Assembly: GCA_910587875.1 (NCBI GenBank)
Contig: CAJUOD010000050.1
Location: 1-19,856, forward strand
Direction of reading: 5' to 3'
Length of the DNA: 19,856 bases
DNA from: an uncultured Oscillibacter sp.
GTDB lineage: Bacteria; Bacillota; Clostridia; Oscillospirales; Oscillospiraceae
In this document: piece by piece, positions 1 through 6,986 of the stretch
Layout of the letters: each line of letters starts with the position of its first letter
Numbering within the stretch: the first letter of the stretch is position 1
Position numbers and translations under genes: made by a program
Notes under the pieces: model-generated
The model's input: only the letters and a program-made list of their open reading frames with translations
What the model was told of the DNA's origin: nothing
Database searches by the model: none

Positions 1-216
1 TTTTACTACTGGTTCGGAAACCAGATTGCCCAGTTTACCTGCCTGCCCCTGGGCTTCCTGCTGTTTTACGCCATCAAGAATTTTGAGGACGGCTGGTGGA
101 CCGTGGCGGACCTGGGGGCCCCCGGTTCCCTCCTGCTGATGGGGGCGCTGGTCCTGGCGGGGATGTTCCTGGTCTCCCTGGCCCTCAGCGCGGCGGGGTA
201 CTGCCGGAGAAAATAG
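1..216 (+). CDS. C-terminal end of a membrane protein (partial)
   Basis: Frame 1 is open from the first base to a TAG stop at 214-216 and gives 71 residues. The start lies outside the window. The fragment has two hydrophobic stretches, about residues 13-24 and 43-65, separated by a short polar segment with two tryptophans (GWW), and it ends in a basic tail (CRRK). This fits the last two membrane spans of an integral membrane protein. A rho-independent terminator follows 12 bases after the stop, so this gene ends its own transcription unit and is not part of the der operon. I cannot assign a family from this fragment; a transporter permease is possible but unproven. Confidence 0.7.
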   Translation, partial: FYYWFGNQIAQFTCLPLGFLLFYAIKNFEDGWWTVADLGAPGSLLLMGALVLAGMFLVSLALSAAGYCRRK

Positions 217-228
217 GGAGATTTCCCA

Positions 229-254
229 GGCGGAGGCGCAAGCTTCCGCCTTTT
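229..254 (+). terminator. Rho-independent terminator after the partial membrane protein
   Basis: A 9-bp stem (one G-T pair) closes a GCAA tetraloop. The left arm starts GGCGGAGGC at 229 and the right arm ends at 250. Four T residues follow at 251-254. It separates the first gene from the der promoter. Confidence 0.8.
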
Positions 255-276
255 CCCATTCCCGGAAAGATTTTCC

Positions 277-305
277 TTGCGCCTTTGGGCCATCCCGGTT
301 ATAAT
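277..305 (+). promoter_or_regulatory. Sigma-A-type promoter for der-plsY-gpsA
   Basis: TTGCGC at 277-282 and a perfect TATAAT at 300-305 are separated by 17 bases. Transcription would start near 312, giving a leader of about 58 bases before the der start codon. Confidence 0.75.
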
Positions 306-336
306 GAAACTGGTTCGATATGTTTCAAAAAACAAA

Positions 337-354
337 GCGGCTCAGGAGAGCCGC
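337..354 (+). promoter_or_regulatory. Leader hairpin next to the der ribosome binding site
   Basis: GCGGCTC (337-343) and GAGCCGC (348-354) form a perfect 7-bp stem around an AGGA loop. It ends one base before the GGGAGGG ribosome binding site (356-362). It is followed by no T tract, so it is not a terminator. It may affect translation initiation or transcript stability; that role is inferred. Confidence 0.5.
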
Positions 355-369
355 CGGGAGGGATGCCTT

Positions 370-1698
370 ATGCCAAAGCCTATCATCGCCATCGTGGGCC
401 GCCCCAACGTGGGCAAGTCCATGCTGTTCAATAAGATCATTGGGAAACGCCTCTCCATCGTGGAGGACACCCCCGGCGTCACCCGGGACCGTATCTACGG
501 GGAGTCCGACTGGTGCGGACGGTCTTTCACCCTGGTGGACACCGGGGGCATCGAGCCCCGGACGGACAACCAGATTCTGGAGTTCATGCGGGACCAGGCC
601 CGGACCGCCATCGAGACCGCCACGGTCATTGTCTTTTTGACCGACATTCGGACGGGCCTCACCGCCTCGGACCAGGAGGTGGCCGCTATGCTCCTCCGCA
701 GCGGAAAGCCCATCGTTCTGGCGGTGAACAAGATGGACTCCACCGGGGCCCCGGACCCGGATTTCTACGAGTTCTACAACCTGGGGCTGGGGGACCCCAT
801 CGCCGTTTCCGCCGTCCACGGCCACGGCACCGGGGACCTGCTGGACGCGTGCCTCCAGTACTTCCCGCCCGAGACGCAGGAGGAGGAAGAGGACGACGCC
901 ATCAAGGTGGCTGTCATCGGAAAGCCCAACGCGGGGAAGTCCTCCCTGGTGAACAAGATTCTGGGGGAGGAGCGGGTGATTGTCTCCGACGTGGCGGGCA
1001 CCACCCGGGACGCCATTGACTCCCGGTTTGAGAACGACAAGGGGAAATTCGTCTTCATCGACACGGCGGGCCTCCGGCGGAAAAGCAAGGTGGAGGAGGC
1101 CATCGAAAAGTACAGCGTGCTTCGGGCCACCATGGCCATTGAGCGGTCCGACGTGTGCCTTATCATGATTGACGCGACGGAAGGCGTGACGGAGCAGGAC
1201 ACGAAAGTGGCGGGCCTGGCCCACGAGGCGGGGAAGGCCAGCATTATTGTCGTCAATAAGTGGGACCTGGTGGAAAAGGACGGGAAAACCATGGACCGGA
1301 TGCGCAAAGAGGTTCAGGAGGGTCTGAGCTTCATGACCTACGCCCCCATCCTCTTCATCTCCGCCAAGACCGGCCAGCGGGTGGACAGGCTCTTCGAGCT
1401 CATCGACTACGTCTCCAACCAGGCGGCCACCCGCATCACCACAGGGATGCTGAACGACGTGCTGGCGGATGCCCAGACGAGGGTCCAGCCCCCCACGGAC
1501 AAGGGGCGGAGGCTGAAGATCTACTATATGACCCAGGTGGGGGTGAAGCCGCCTCACTACGTCATCTTCTGCAACGACACGAGGCTCTTCCACTTCTCCT
1601 ATCAGCGCTATCTGGAGAACTGCATCCGCAATACCTTCGGCCTGGAGGGAACGCCTATCAAGATTTCCGTCCGGCAGAGGGGCGACAAGGAGGTTTGA
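370..1698 (+). CDS. der: Ribosome-assembly GTPase Der (EngA)
   Basis: This 442-residue protein has the Der-specific layout of two tandem GTPase domains and a C-terminal KH-like domain. Domain 1 shows G1 GRPNVGKS (10-17), G3 DTGG (57-60) and G4 NKMD (120-123). Domain 2 shows G1 GKPNAGKS (184-191), G3 DTAG (231-234) and G4 NKWD (296-299). The KH-like part spans about 355-442. Der acts in the cytoplasm in 50S ribosomal subunit maturation. The frame is open upstream to 277, but the ATG at 370 is chosen because GGGAGGG lies 7 bases before it and the family N-terminus begins just ahead of the first G1 motif. The residue after the first P-loop is Met18, where most Der proteins have Thr. The gene is followed after 2 bases by plsY. 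Length is normal for the family. Confidence 0.97.
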   Translation: MPKPIIAIVGRPNVGKSMLFNKIIGKRLSIVEDTPGVTRDRIYGESDWCGRSFTLVDTGGIEPRTDNQILEFMRDQARTAIETATVIVFLTDIRTGLTASDQEVAAMLLRSGKPIVLAVNKMDSTGAPDPDFYEFYNLGLGDPIAVSAVHGHGTGDLLDACLQYFPPETQEEEEDDAIKVAVIGKPNAGKSSLVNKILGEERVIVSDVAGTTRDAIDSRFENDKGKFVFIDTAGLRRKSKVEEAIEKYSVLRATMAIERSDVCLIMIDATEGVTEQDTKVAGLAHEAGKASIIVVNKWDLVEKDGKTMDRMRKEVQEGLSFMTYAPILFISAKTGQRVDRLFELIDYVSNQAATRITTGMLNDVLADAQTRVQPPTDKGRRLKIYYMTQVGVKPPHYVIFCNDTRLFHFSYQRYLENCIRNTFGLEGTPIKISVRQRGDKEV

Positions 1699-1700
1699 GT

Positions 1701-2339
1701 ATGGATAACTTTCCCTTAGCCTTGCTTTTGGTTTATGGCGGGACGGCCCTGGTTTCCTATCTCCTGGGCTGCTTCAACGGGGCGGTGATTGTCTCCAAGT
1801 ATATCCTCCGGGACGACGTGCGGAACCATGGCAGCGGCAACGCGGGGCTGACGAACTTCCACCGGACCTTCGGCGGCGGGCTGACCTTTGTGGTTATCCT
1901 CTGCGACGTATTGAAAGCGGTGCTGGCGGTGCTGCTGACCAGCACGGTATTTGGGGGAGCTGTGGCGGCCAAGTACTGGGGAGGACTTTTCTGCCTTCTG
2001 GGCCACATGTTCCCCTGTATGTTTCACTTCAAGGGGGGCAAGGGCATCCTTTCCGGGGGCACCGTGGCGCTGATGATTGACTGGCGCATTGCCCTGGTGG
2101 TCTGGGGGGGCTTCCTGATCTTGACCATCTTGACCAAGTATGTCTCCCTGGGCTCCCTGTGGGCCGGGGCCAGCTTCCCCTTTATCAGCTGGTACTGCTA
2201 CCCGGATGCCCGGGTGGTGGTTCTGGCTTTCCTCTGCGGGGGGCTGGTGGTCTGGCAGCACCGGGCCAACATCAAGCGCCTGCTGGCGGGGAACGAGAAC
2301 AAGTTTTCACTTCATCATAAAAAGGAGGGCGGAGCATGA
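1701..2339 (+). CDS. plsY: Glycerol-3-phosphate acyltransferase PlsY
   Basis: PlsY is a membrane enzyme that transfers an acyl group from acyl-phosphate to glycerol-3-phosphate to make lysophosphatidic acid, the first acylation in phospholipid synthesis. The 212-residue product is rich in membrane spans and has the three family motifs: GSGNAGLTN (44-52), FKGGKG (110-115) and HRANIKRLLAGNENKF (187-202). Motif 1 has Leu50 where many homologues have Ala (GATN). The ATG at 1701 has AAGGAGG at 1688-1693, inside the end of der. The longer open frame that begins upstream inside der is not used. The stop overlaps the gpsA start as ATGA (2336-2339), implying coupled translation with the gene that makes its substrate. 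Confidence 0.96.
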   Translation: MDNFPLALLLVYGGTALVSYLLGCFNGAVIVSKYILRDDVRNHGSGNAGLTNFHRTFGGGLTFVVILCDVLKAVLAVLLTSTVFGGAVAAKYWGGLFCLLGHMFPCMFHFKGGKGILSGGTVALMIDWRIALVVWGGFLILTILTKYVSLGSLWAGASFPFISWYCYPDARVVVLAFLCGGLVVWQHRANIKRLLAGNENKFSLHHKKEGGA

Positions 2340-3343
2340 AAGCGGTAGTAGTGGGAACCGGCGGCTGGGGCACGGCCCTGGCGCTGGTGCTGTGTGATAA
2401 CGGACACGACGTGACCCTCTGGTCCCGGACCCCCGCTAAGGCGGAGGAGATGGCCCGGACCAGGGAGAATCCCCTGCTGAAGGGCGTCCCCCTGCCGGAG
2501 GCGCTGACCATCACCGGGGATCTGGGCTGTCTGGAGGGGGCGGACCTGGTGGTCAGCGCGCCGCCGTCCTTCGCCGTCCGGGAGACGGGGAAGAAGATCG
2601 CCCCGTACCTCCGGCCCGAGACCATCCTGGTGTCGGTGTCCAAGGGCATCGAGCGGGACACGAACCTGCGCATGAGCCAGGTCCTCCGGGAGGCCACCGG
2701 GGACGTGTGCCGGGGAATCGTGGCCCTGTCCGGCCCCTCCCACGCGGAGGAGGTGGGCCTCCGGCTGCCCACGGCCTGCGTGGCCGCCTGTCCGGACCGG
2801 GATGGGGCCCGCTTCGTCCAGGACGCGTTTATGAGCGACCGCTTCCGGGTCTATACCAGCGGGGACATCGTGGGCGTGGAGCTGGCGGCGGCGCTGAAGA
2901 ACGTCATCGCCTTGAGCTGCGGCATCTGCGCGGGCCTGGGCTTCCAGGACAACACCAAGGCCCTGCTGATGACCCGGGCCATGTCGGAGATCACCCGCCT
3001 GGGAGAGCACCTGGGGGGCGACCGGAAGACCTTCGGCGGCCTTGCGGGCATGGGGGACCTGATCGTCACCTGCACGTCCATGCACTCCCGGAACAACCGG
3101 GCGGGCATGCTCATCGGCCGGGGCAAGAGCGTCCAGGAGGCCATGGAGGAGGTGGGCGCGGTGGTGGAGGGCTACTACGCCGCCGAGAGCGTCCGCCAGC
3201 TGGCGGGACGGGAGGGCGTGGAGATGCCCATCTGCCAGTGCGCCTATGAGGTGCTCTACCAGGGCAAGCGGGCCCGGGACGTGGTCCCGGAGCTCATGGG
3301 CCGCCCGGGGAAGGACGAGCTCCTGGACGCCGCCTGGCTGTGA
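2336..3343 (+). CDS. gpsA: NAD(P)-dependent glycerol-3-phosphate dehydrogenase
   Basis: GpsA reduces dihydroxyacetone phosphate to sn-glycerol-3-phosphate in the cytoplasm and so feeds PlsY encoded just upstream. The 335-residue protein has an N-terminal Rossmann dinucleotide-binding motif GTGGWG (7-12), the SKGIE motif (102-106), GPSHAEEV (133-140), the ALKN segment with the expected catalytic Lys188, and the C-terminal GMGDLIVTCTS motif (238-248) followed by SRN. These match full-length bacterial GpsA with no gaps. The start codon lies inside the plsY stop (ATGA overlap), preceded by AAAGGAGGG at about 2321-2329. A strong terminator follows 23 bases after the stop, closing the der-plsY-gpsA operon. 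Confidence 0.97.
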   Translation: MKAVVVGTGGWGTALALVLCDNGHDVTLWSRTPAKAEEMARTRENPLLKGVPLPEALTITGDLGCLEGADLVVSAPPSFAVRETGKKIAPYLRPETILVSVSKGIERDTNLRMSQVLREATGDVCRGIVALSGPSHAEEVGLRLPTACVAACPDRDGARFVQDAFMSDRFRVYTSGDIVGVELAAALKNVIALSCGICAGLGFQDNTKALLMTRAMSEITRLGEHLGGDRKTFGGLAGMGDLIVTCTSMHSRNNRAGMLIGRGKSVQEAMEEVGAVVEGYYAAESVRQLAGREGVEMPICQCAYEVLYQGKRARDVVPELMGRPGKDELLDAAWL

Positions 3344-3366
3344 GCGGCTTCTGATTTGGATACGCA

Positions 3367-3394
3367 AGGGACCCGCTTAGGCGGGTCCCTTTTT
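3367..3394 (+). terminator. Rho-independent terminator after gpsA
   Basis: AGGGACCCGC (3367-3376) pairs perfectly with GCGGGTCCCT (3381-3390) around a TTAG loop, followed by TTTT (3391-3394). Confidence 0.93.
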
Positions 3395-3445
3395 GCGCGC
3401 AGTCGTCGTGCCTCAAATTTTTTGTGAGAAATACAAAAATTTTGT

Positions 3446-3475
3446 TTGACAAAGGTCGACCTTTGTGCATATAAT
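3446..3475 (+). promoter_or_regulatory. Consensus promoter for the purine-type permease
   Basis: A perfect TTGACA (3446-3451) and a perfect TATAAT (3470-3475) are 18 bases apart. Transcription would start near 3482 and leave a leader of about 50 bases. Such a strong core promoter would normally need a repressor, and the spacer is almost filled by a palindrome. Confidence 0.88.
3449..3466 (+). promoter_or_regulatory. 18-bp perfect palindromic operator in the permease promoter
   Basis: ACAAAGGTCGACCTTTGT (3449-3466) equals its own reverse complement over all 18 bases. It overlaps the end of the -35 box and occupies most of the spacer, where a bound dimeric repressor would block RNA polymerase. 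The regulator is not encoded next to it and I cannot name it. Confidence 0.75.
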
Positions 3476-3533
3476 GGAAGCCAAGGACCCGGCGATTGTC
3501 CGGGCGAGTACGCGGAGAAAGGAAGCGACCACT

Positions 3534-4889
3534 ATGAACCAGACGAAACAGGCCCCGGAATGCAGCATTAACAACATCTACCAATTGGACGGGAGGGTCC
3601 CCCTGGGGAAGGCCATCCCCTTCGGCCTCCAGCACATCCTGGCGATGTTCGTCTCCAACCTGGCCCCCATCACCCTCATCGCCGCCTCCGCCCAGCCGAC
3701 CCTGAGCCAGGCCGAGGTGGCCATCCTGCTGCAGAACGCCATGTTCGTGGCGGGCATCGCCACGCTGATCCAGCTCTATCCCGTCTGGAAGGTGGGGTCC
3801 CGGCTGCCGGTGGTCATGGGTGTCAGCTTCACCTTCGTGGCGGTGCTCAGCTCCATTGCCGCCAACTACGGGTATCCGTCCCTGGTGGGTGCGGTCATCG
3901 TGGGCGGCCTGATGGAGGGGACCCTGGGCCTTCTGGCCAAGTACTGGCGGAGGATCATCACCCCCATTGTGGCGGCCTCCGTGGTGACGGCCATCGGCTT
4001 CTCCCTCTTCACCGTGGGCACCCGGTCCTTCGGCGGCGGCTACGCCGAGGACTTCGGCTCCGCCCAGAACCTGCTGCTGGGCGTCATCACCCTGGCGGCG
4101 TGCCTCCTGTGGAACACCCTGGCGAAAGGCTACCTCAAGCAGCTCAGCGTCCTGGCGGGCCTGGTGGTGGGTTACATCGTCGCCATCTTCATGGGCAAGG
4201 TGGACCTGGGGACGCTGATGTCCGGCGGGCTCGTCGCCCTGCCCCACTTCCTGCCCTACATGCCGGAGTTCCACCCCGGCGCCGTGGCTTCCGCTTGCAT
4301 CATCTTCCTGGTCTCCGCGGCGGAGACCATCGGGGACACCTCCGCCCTGGTCTCCGGCGGCTTGAACCGGGAGATCACCAGCGAGGAGATCTCCGGCTCC
4401 CTGGCCTGTGACGGCTACGCCTCCACCATCGCGGCCCTGTTCGGCTGCCCGCCGGTGACCTCCTTCTCCCAGAACGTGGGCCTGGTTGCCATGACCAAGG
4501 TGGTGAACCGCTTCACCATCATGACCGGCGCGGCGTGCATGCTGCTGGCGGGCCTCCTGCCCCCGGTGGGCAACTTCTTCGCCTCCCTTCCGGAGTCCGT
4601 CCTGGGCGGGTGCACCATCATGATGTTTGGCTCCATCGTCATCTCGGGCATGCAGATGATTGCCAACTGCGGCTTCTCCCAGCGGAACGTGACCATCGCG
4701 TCCCTGTCCCTGGCCATCGGCATCGGCTTCACCGCCACCAGCGAGGCGGACATCTGGCACATCTTCCCGGAGACCATCCAGTCCGTGTTTTCCTCCAACG
4801 TGGTGGCCGTGGTCTTCGTAGTCTCCATTATCCTGAGCCTGGTTCTGCCCAAGGACATGGACATCAAGAAGGTCGTGTCTGAGGACTGA
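3534..4889 (+). CDS. NCS2-family nucleobase permease (xanthine/purine type)
   Basis: This 451-residue polytopic membrane protein belongs to the nucleobase:cation symporter-2 family (UraA, PbuX, XanQ, UapA). Visible family marks are the QH pair in the first span (33-34), AETIGDTSAL (263-272) with the substrate-binding-type Glu264, and SFSQNVGLVAMTKVVNR (310-326) with the conserved QN (313-314). The SQNVGLVAMTKV wording is more like xanthine/urate-type than uracil-type members, so import of xanthine or another oxidised purine is the best guess; the exact substrate cannot be read from sequence. The start at 3534 is preferred over the in-frame ATG at 3465, which lies upstream of the predicted transcription start. 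A weak GAAAGGA site precedes 3534. The gene stands alone between two terminators. Confidence 0.9.
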   Translation: MNQTKQAPECSINNIYQLDGRVPLGKAIPFGLQHILAMFVSNLAPITLIAASAQPTLSQAEVAILLQNAMFVAGIATLIQLYPVWKVGSRLPVVMGVSFTFVAVLSSIAANYGYPSLVGAVIVGGLMEGTLGLLAKYWRRIITPIVAASVVTAIGFSLFTVGTRSFGGGYAEDFGSAQNLLLGVITLAACLLWNTLAKGYLKQLSVLAGLVVGYIVAIFMGKVDLGTLMSGGLVALPHFLPYMPEFHPGAVASACIIFLVSAAETIGDTSALVSGGLNREITSEEISGSLACDGYASTIAALFGCPPVTSFSQNVGLVAMTKVVNRFTIMTGAACMLLAGLLPPVGNFFASLPESVLGGCTIMMFGSIVISGMQMIANCGFSQRNVTIASLSLAIGIGFTATSEADIWHIFPETIQSVFSSNVVAVVFVVSIILSLVLPKDMDIKKVVSED

Positions 4890-4910
4890 GCGAAATCCGA
4901 ATACATACGA

Positions 4911-4944
4911 AAAGCGCCCCCTCCGCCAGGAGGGAGCGCTTTTT
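4911..4944. terminator. Bidirectional terminator between the permease gene and ridA
   Basis: AAAGCGC (4911-4917) pairs with GCGCTTT (4936-4942), and inside it CCCTCC pairs with GGAGGG around a GCCA loop, with one C/A mismatch. A run of five T ends the plus side (4940-4944). The minus side also ends in TTTT after the stem, so it can serve both convergent genes. Confidence 0.88.
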
Positions 4945-4969
4945 AGTTCAGGAGAAAAAGGGGGGAAAA

Positions 4970-5338
4970 TTACTTCGCGGCAATGGCCTCGATCTCGCAG
5001 AGGACGCCCTTGGGCAGGTCCTTCACAGCCACGCAGGAGCGGGCGGGCTTGGAGGTGAAGTACTTGGCGTAGACCTCGTTGAAGGCGGCGAAGTCGCCCA
5101 TGTCGGCCAGGAAGCAGGTGGTCTTGAACACCTTGCCGAAATCCGCTCCGGCGGCCTCCAGGATGGCGCCCACGTTCTTGCAGCTCTGCTCCGCCTGGGC
5201 GGCGATGCCGGCGGGCACCTCGCCGGTAGCGGGATCCACGGGGATCTGTCCGGAGGTGTACACAAAGCCGTTCACTTCAAAACCCTGGGAATAGGGGCCG
5301 ATGGCGCCGGGGGCGTTCTTGGTTTCCAGAACTTTCAT
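4970..5338 (-). CDS. ridA: RidA-family reactive imine/enamine deaminase
   Basis: RidA (YjgF/YER057c/UK114) proteins are small cytoplasmic trimers that hydrolyse reactive 2-iminoacids, such as those released by PLP-dependent threonine and serine dehydratases. The 122-residue product matches the family over its full length: GPYSQG near the N-terminus (14-19), YTSGQIPVDPATGE (27-40), and the C-terminal block PARSCVAV with catalytic-type Arg100, followed by LPKGVLCEIEAIA with Glu117. The start is the ATG at 5338, with AAGGAGA about 9 bases upstream; a longer open frame reaching 5401 lacks a good ribosome binding site. It is convergent with the permease gene and downstream of the lipoprotein gene on the same strand. 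The arginine indicates an active member rather than a non-enzymatic paralogue. Confidence 0.93.
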   Translation of the reverse strand: MKVLETKNAPGAIGPYSQGFEVNGFVYTSGQIPVDPATGEVPAGIAAQAEQSCKNVGAILEAAGADFGKVFKTTCFLADMGDFAAFNEVYAKYFTSKPARSCVAVKDLPKGVLCEIEAIAAK

Positions 5339-5372
5339 GTTGACAGTCTCCTTTTTTGTATTTGATACTTCT

Positions 5373-5401
5373 ACTCTAATACAAACAGGAGAGAAAAGCA
5401 A
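5373..5401 (-). promoter_or_regulatory. Possible promoter for ridA
   Basis: On the minus strand TTGCTT (5401-5396) and TAGAGT (5378-5373) are separated by 17 bases and lie about 35 bases before the ridA start codon. Both boxes are only partial matches, so this is a weak call. Confidence 0.35.
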
Positions 5402-5460
5402 GGGGCGGATGAGAAAATTTTGGAAAAGTGAAAAACTTTTTCAGCGGGAAACGCCGGAAT

Positions 5461-6792
5461 TCATTTTAGGATGCTGGTGTTGAACTGGATGTAGGTCTGG
5501 TCCTCCTCGGGGAACTCCTCCAGGGCGGAGAGGAAGGCGCTGAGGTCCGCCTCGGCCTGGGTCTGGAGAATCTCGTCCAGGGGGGTGCGGAAGTCCGTCC
5601 GGGCGTCCCTGGTGGCCAGGAAGAAGGACATGACCGCCTTGTCCCGGGCCTGCTGCTCCTCGCCCACGGCGGCCTCCGCCACGGCGTCCATCAGGGGCTG
5701 AAACCAGTCGGAGCCGTACATGAACCGGCCCAGCGCGCCCCAGTTGTCGGCAGTGGCCTCGCCCACGCAGCTTAGAAGGTCCATGCCGTCCACGTCCTCC
5801 GGCCGGAACTCCAGGTCCAGAACCAGCCCTTGGAGCCGCTCGTTCCGCTCCATGTAGCCCCGGTCCACCTCCGGGACCCGCTCAAAGCTGCCGTCAAGGA
5901 TCTCGTGGCCGAAGTAGTCCTCCACAAAGGCCGCCGCCGCTCCGGCGGGGGTCAGCAGTTCCGGGTGCTCCCCGGCGTCGCACTGTTCCTGGAGGTCCGC
6001 GTAGTGCTCGGCGGCGGGCTTGCCGCTGTCGGGGAAGTAGAGATATTGATTGCCGTGCCCATCCAGCCATTGGTCCACGGCCCAGATGCCGCCCTCGCCC
6101 TGCCGAGCGGGCTGGCGGAGGAGAAGCTGGTCGTAGACGCGGGTGTCGCCGTCCTTGGCGAAGTAGGGGTAGTACTTCAGGACGACGTGGTCCCCGCCCT
6201 GGTCCAGCTGGCTCAGGAAGTCCTGGAGGTCGAAGGACTGGAGGTTGTTGCTTGTCAGGAAGTCCTCCTTTACCAGGGGGCCCAGCTCACAGAGGGTTTC
6301 CCAGGTCTTCCAGTCCTCGCTCTCCGTGTCGATGACCCCGCCGGGGCGGCAGAACTGCACGTCGGTGGGGTAGGTGTAGGCGTAGTACCGCTCTCCGTCG
6401 GTGGCGAAGACCTCGATGCCGGAGCCGTCGGAGCTGATGTGCTGCTCAAAGGCCGCCTGGTCCATGGCCAGGAAGCCGAAGAGGAAGCCGCCCCCGCCGC
6501 CGTACTCCTCCATGGCGGTCTCATAGGACTCTTTTTCATAGACGGAGATTAGGGGCTCCCAACTCTCTGACGCGTCAGGGAACTCGCTGTCCACGTAAAG
6601 AAGCTCGGAGTACTCCATGGGCAGGGCGATATACAGTCCGTCAATGCACTGGAACGTCGCGTTTTTGCCGGTGAAGGGCGGGTAGGGAGGCGGGTTCTCC
6701 GGGTCCACGGTCCCGCCGGGCGTCTCCCCGCCGCAGGCGGCGAGGGTGAGCAGACAGGCCAGCACCAGGGCGAAGATTTCCAAGCGGCGCAT
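5461..6792 (-). CDS. Secreted lipoprotein of unknown function
   Basis: The 443-residue product begins with a textbook lipoprotein signal: MRR, a hydrophobic core, and the lipobox LAAC with Cys20 as the expected lipidated residue, followed by Gly-Gly and a proline-rich linker (about 33-41). It should be anchored to the outer face of the cytoplasmic membrane. The rest is acidic and aromatic-rich with no motif I recognise; a glycine run (GGGGG) sits near residue 96. The start at 6792 is preferred over an in-frame ATG at 6828 because AAGGAG lies 8 bases before it and the signal peptide begins there. It is divergent from polA and precedes ridA on the same strand. I see no clear terminator between it and ridA and no confident promoter upstream. 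Confidence 0.88.
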   Translation of the reverse strand: MRRLEIFALVLACLLTLAACGGETPGGTVDPENPPPYPPFTGKNATFQCIDGLYIALPMEYSELLYVDSEFPDASESWEPLISVYEKESYETAMEEYGGGGGFLFGFLAMDQAAFEQHISSDGSGIEVFATDGERYYAYTYPTDVQFCRPGGVIDTESEDWKTWETLCELGPLVKEDFLTSNNLQSFDLQDFLSQLDQGGDHVVLKYYPYFAKDGDTRVYDQLLLRQPARQGEGGIWAVDQWLDGHGNQYLYFPDSGKPAAEHYADLQEQCDAGEHPELLTPAGAAAAFVEDYFGHEILDGSFERVPEVDRGYMERNERLQGLVLDLEFRPEDVDGMDLLSCVGEATADNWGALGRFMYGSDWFQPLMDAVAEAAVGEEQQARDKAVMSFFLATRDARTDFRTPLDEILQTQAEADLSAFLSALEEFPEEDQTYIQFNTSILK

Positions 6793-6916
6793 GGGCAGGA
6801 CTCCTTTCCTTGTATCAAATCCTACCAAAGAGTATGACAGTTCTCCGGTTGGAAAAAACTACAGAATTGTAACAAATAGTAACAGACCGGAAACGAAAAA
6901 AGAGCCGCCTCCGCTG

Positions 6917-6945
6917 TTGTGAATCCGGGCGGAACGTGGTATAAT
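6917..6945 (+). promoter_or_regulatory. Promoter for the polA operon
   Basis: TTGTGA (6917-6922) and a perfect TATAAT (6940-6945) are 17 bases apart. The start of transcription would be near 6952, about 35 bases before the polA start codon. Confidence 0.75.
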
Positions 6946-6986
6946 CATCCAGACTGTAATTTTTCCTTTGACAGGAGGTCTCCTCT

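Noticed and set aside
96..434. A 112-codon plus-strand frame across the first gene and the der promoter
   Set aside because: It crosses a terminator and promoter in a different frame from both real genes and has a Gly/Pro/Arg-rich shadow translation.
3476..3533. A guanine/purine riboswitch in the permease leader
   Set aside because: The leader is only about 50 bases, has just a short CCCGG/CCGGG hairpin and lacks the conserved three-way junction sequences.
3294..4760. A 488-codon minus-strand open frame opposite the permease
   Set aside because: It runs through a terminator and a consensus promoter of the plus strand, and its translation is low-complexity.
5402..5460. A terminator between the lipoprotein gene and ridA on the minus strand
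   Set aside because: Only GAAAAA/TTTTTC and a short GCG/CGC pairing are present, with no GC-rich stem followed by a T run.
6793..6916. A promoter for the minus-strand lipoprotein gene
   Set aside because: Several AT-rich hexamers occur, including repeated TGTTAC, but no pair has both a reasonable -35 and -10 at 16-18 base spacing.
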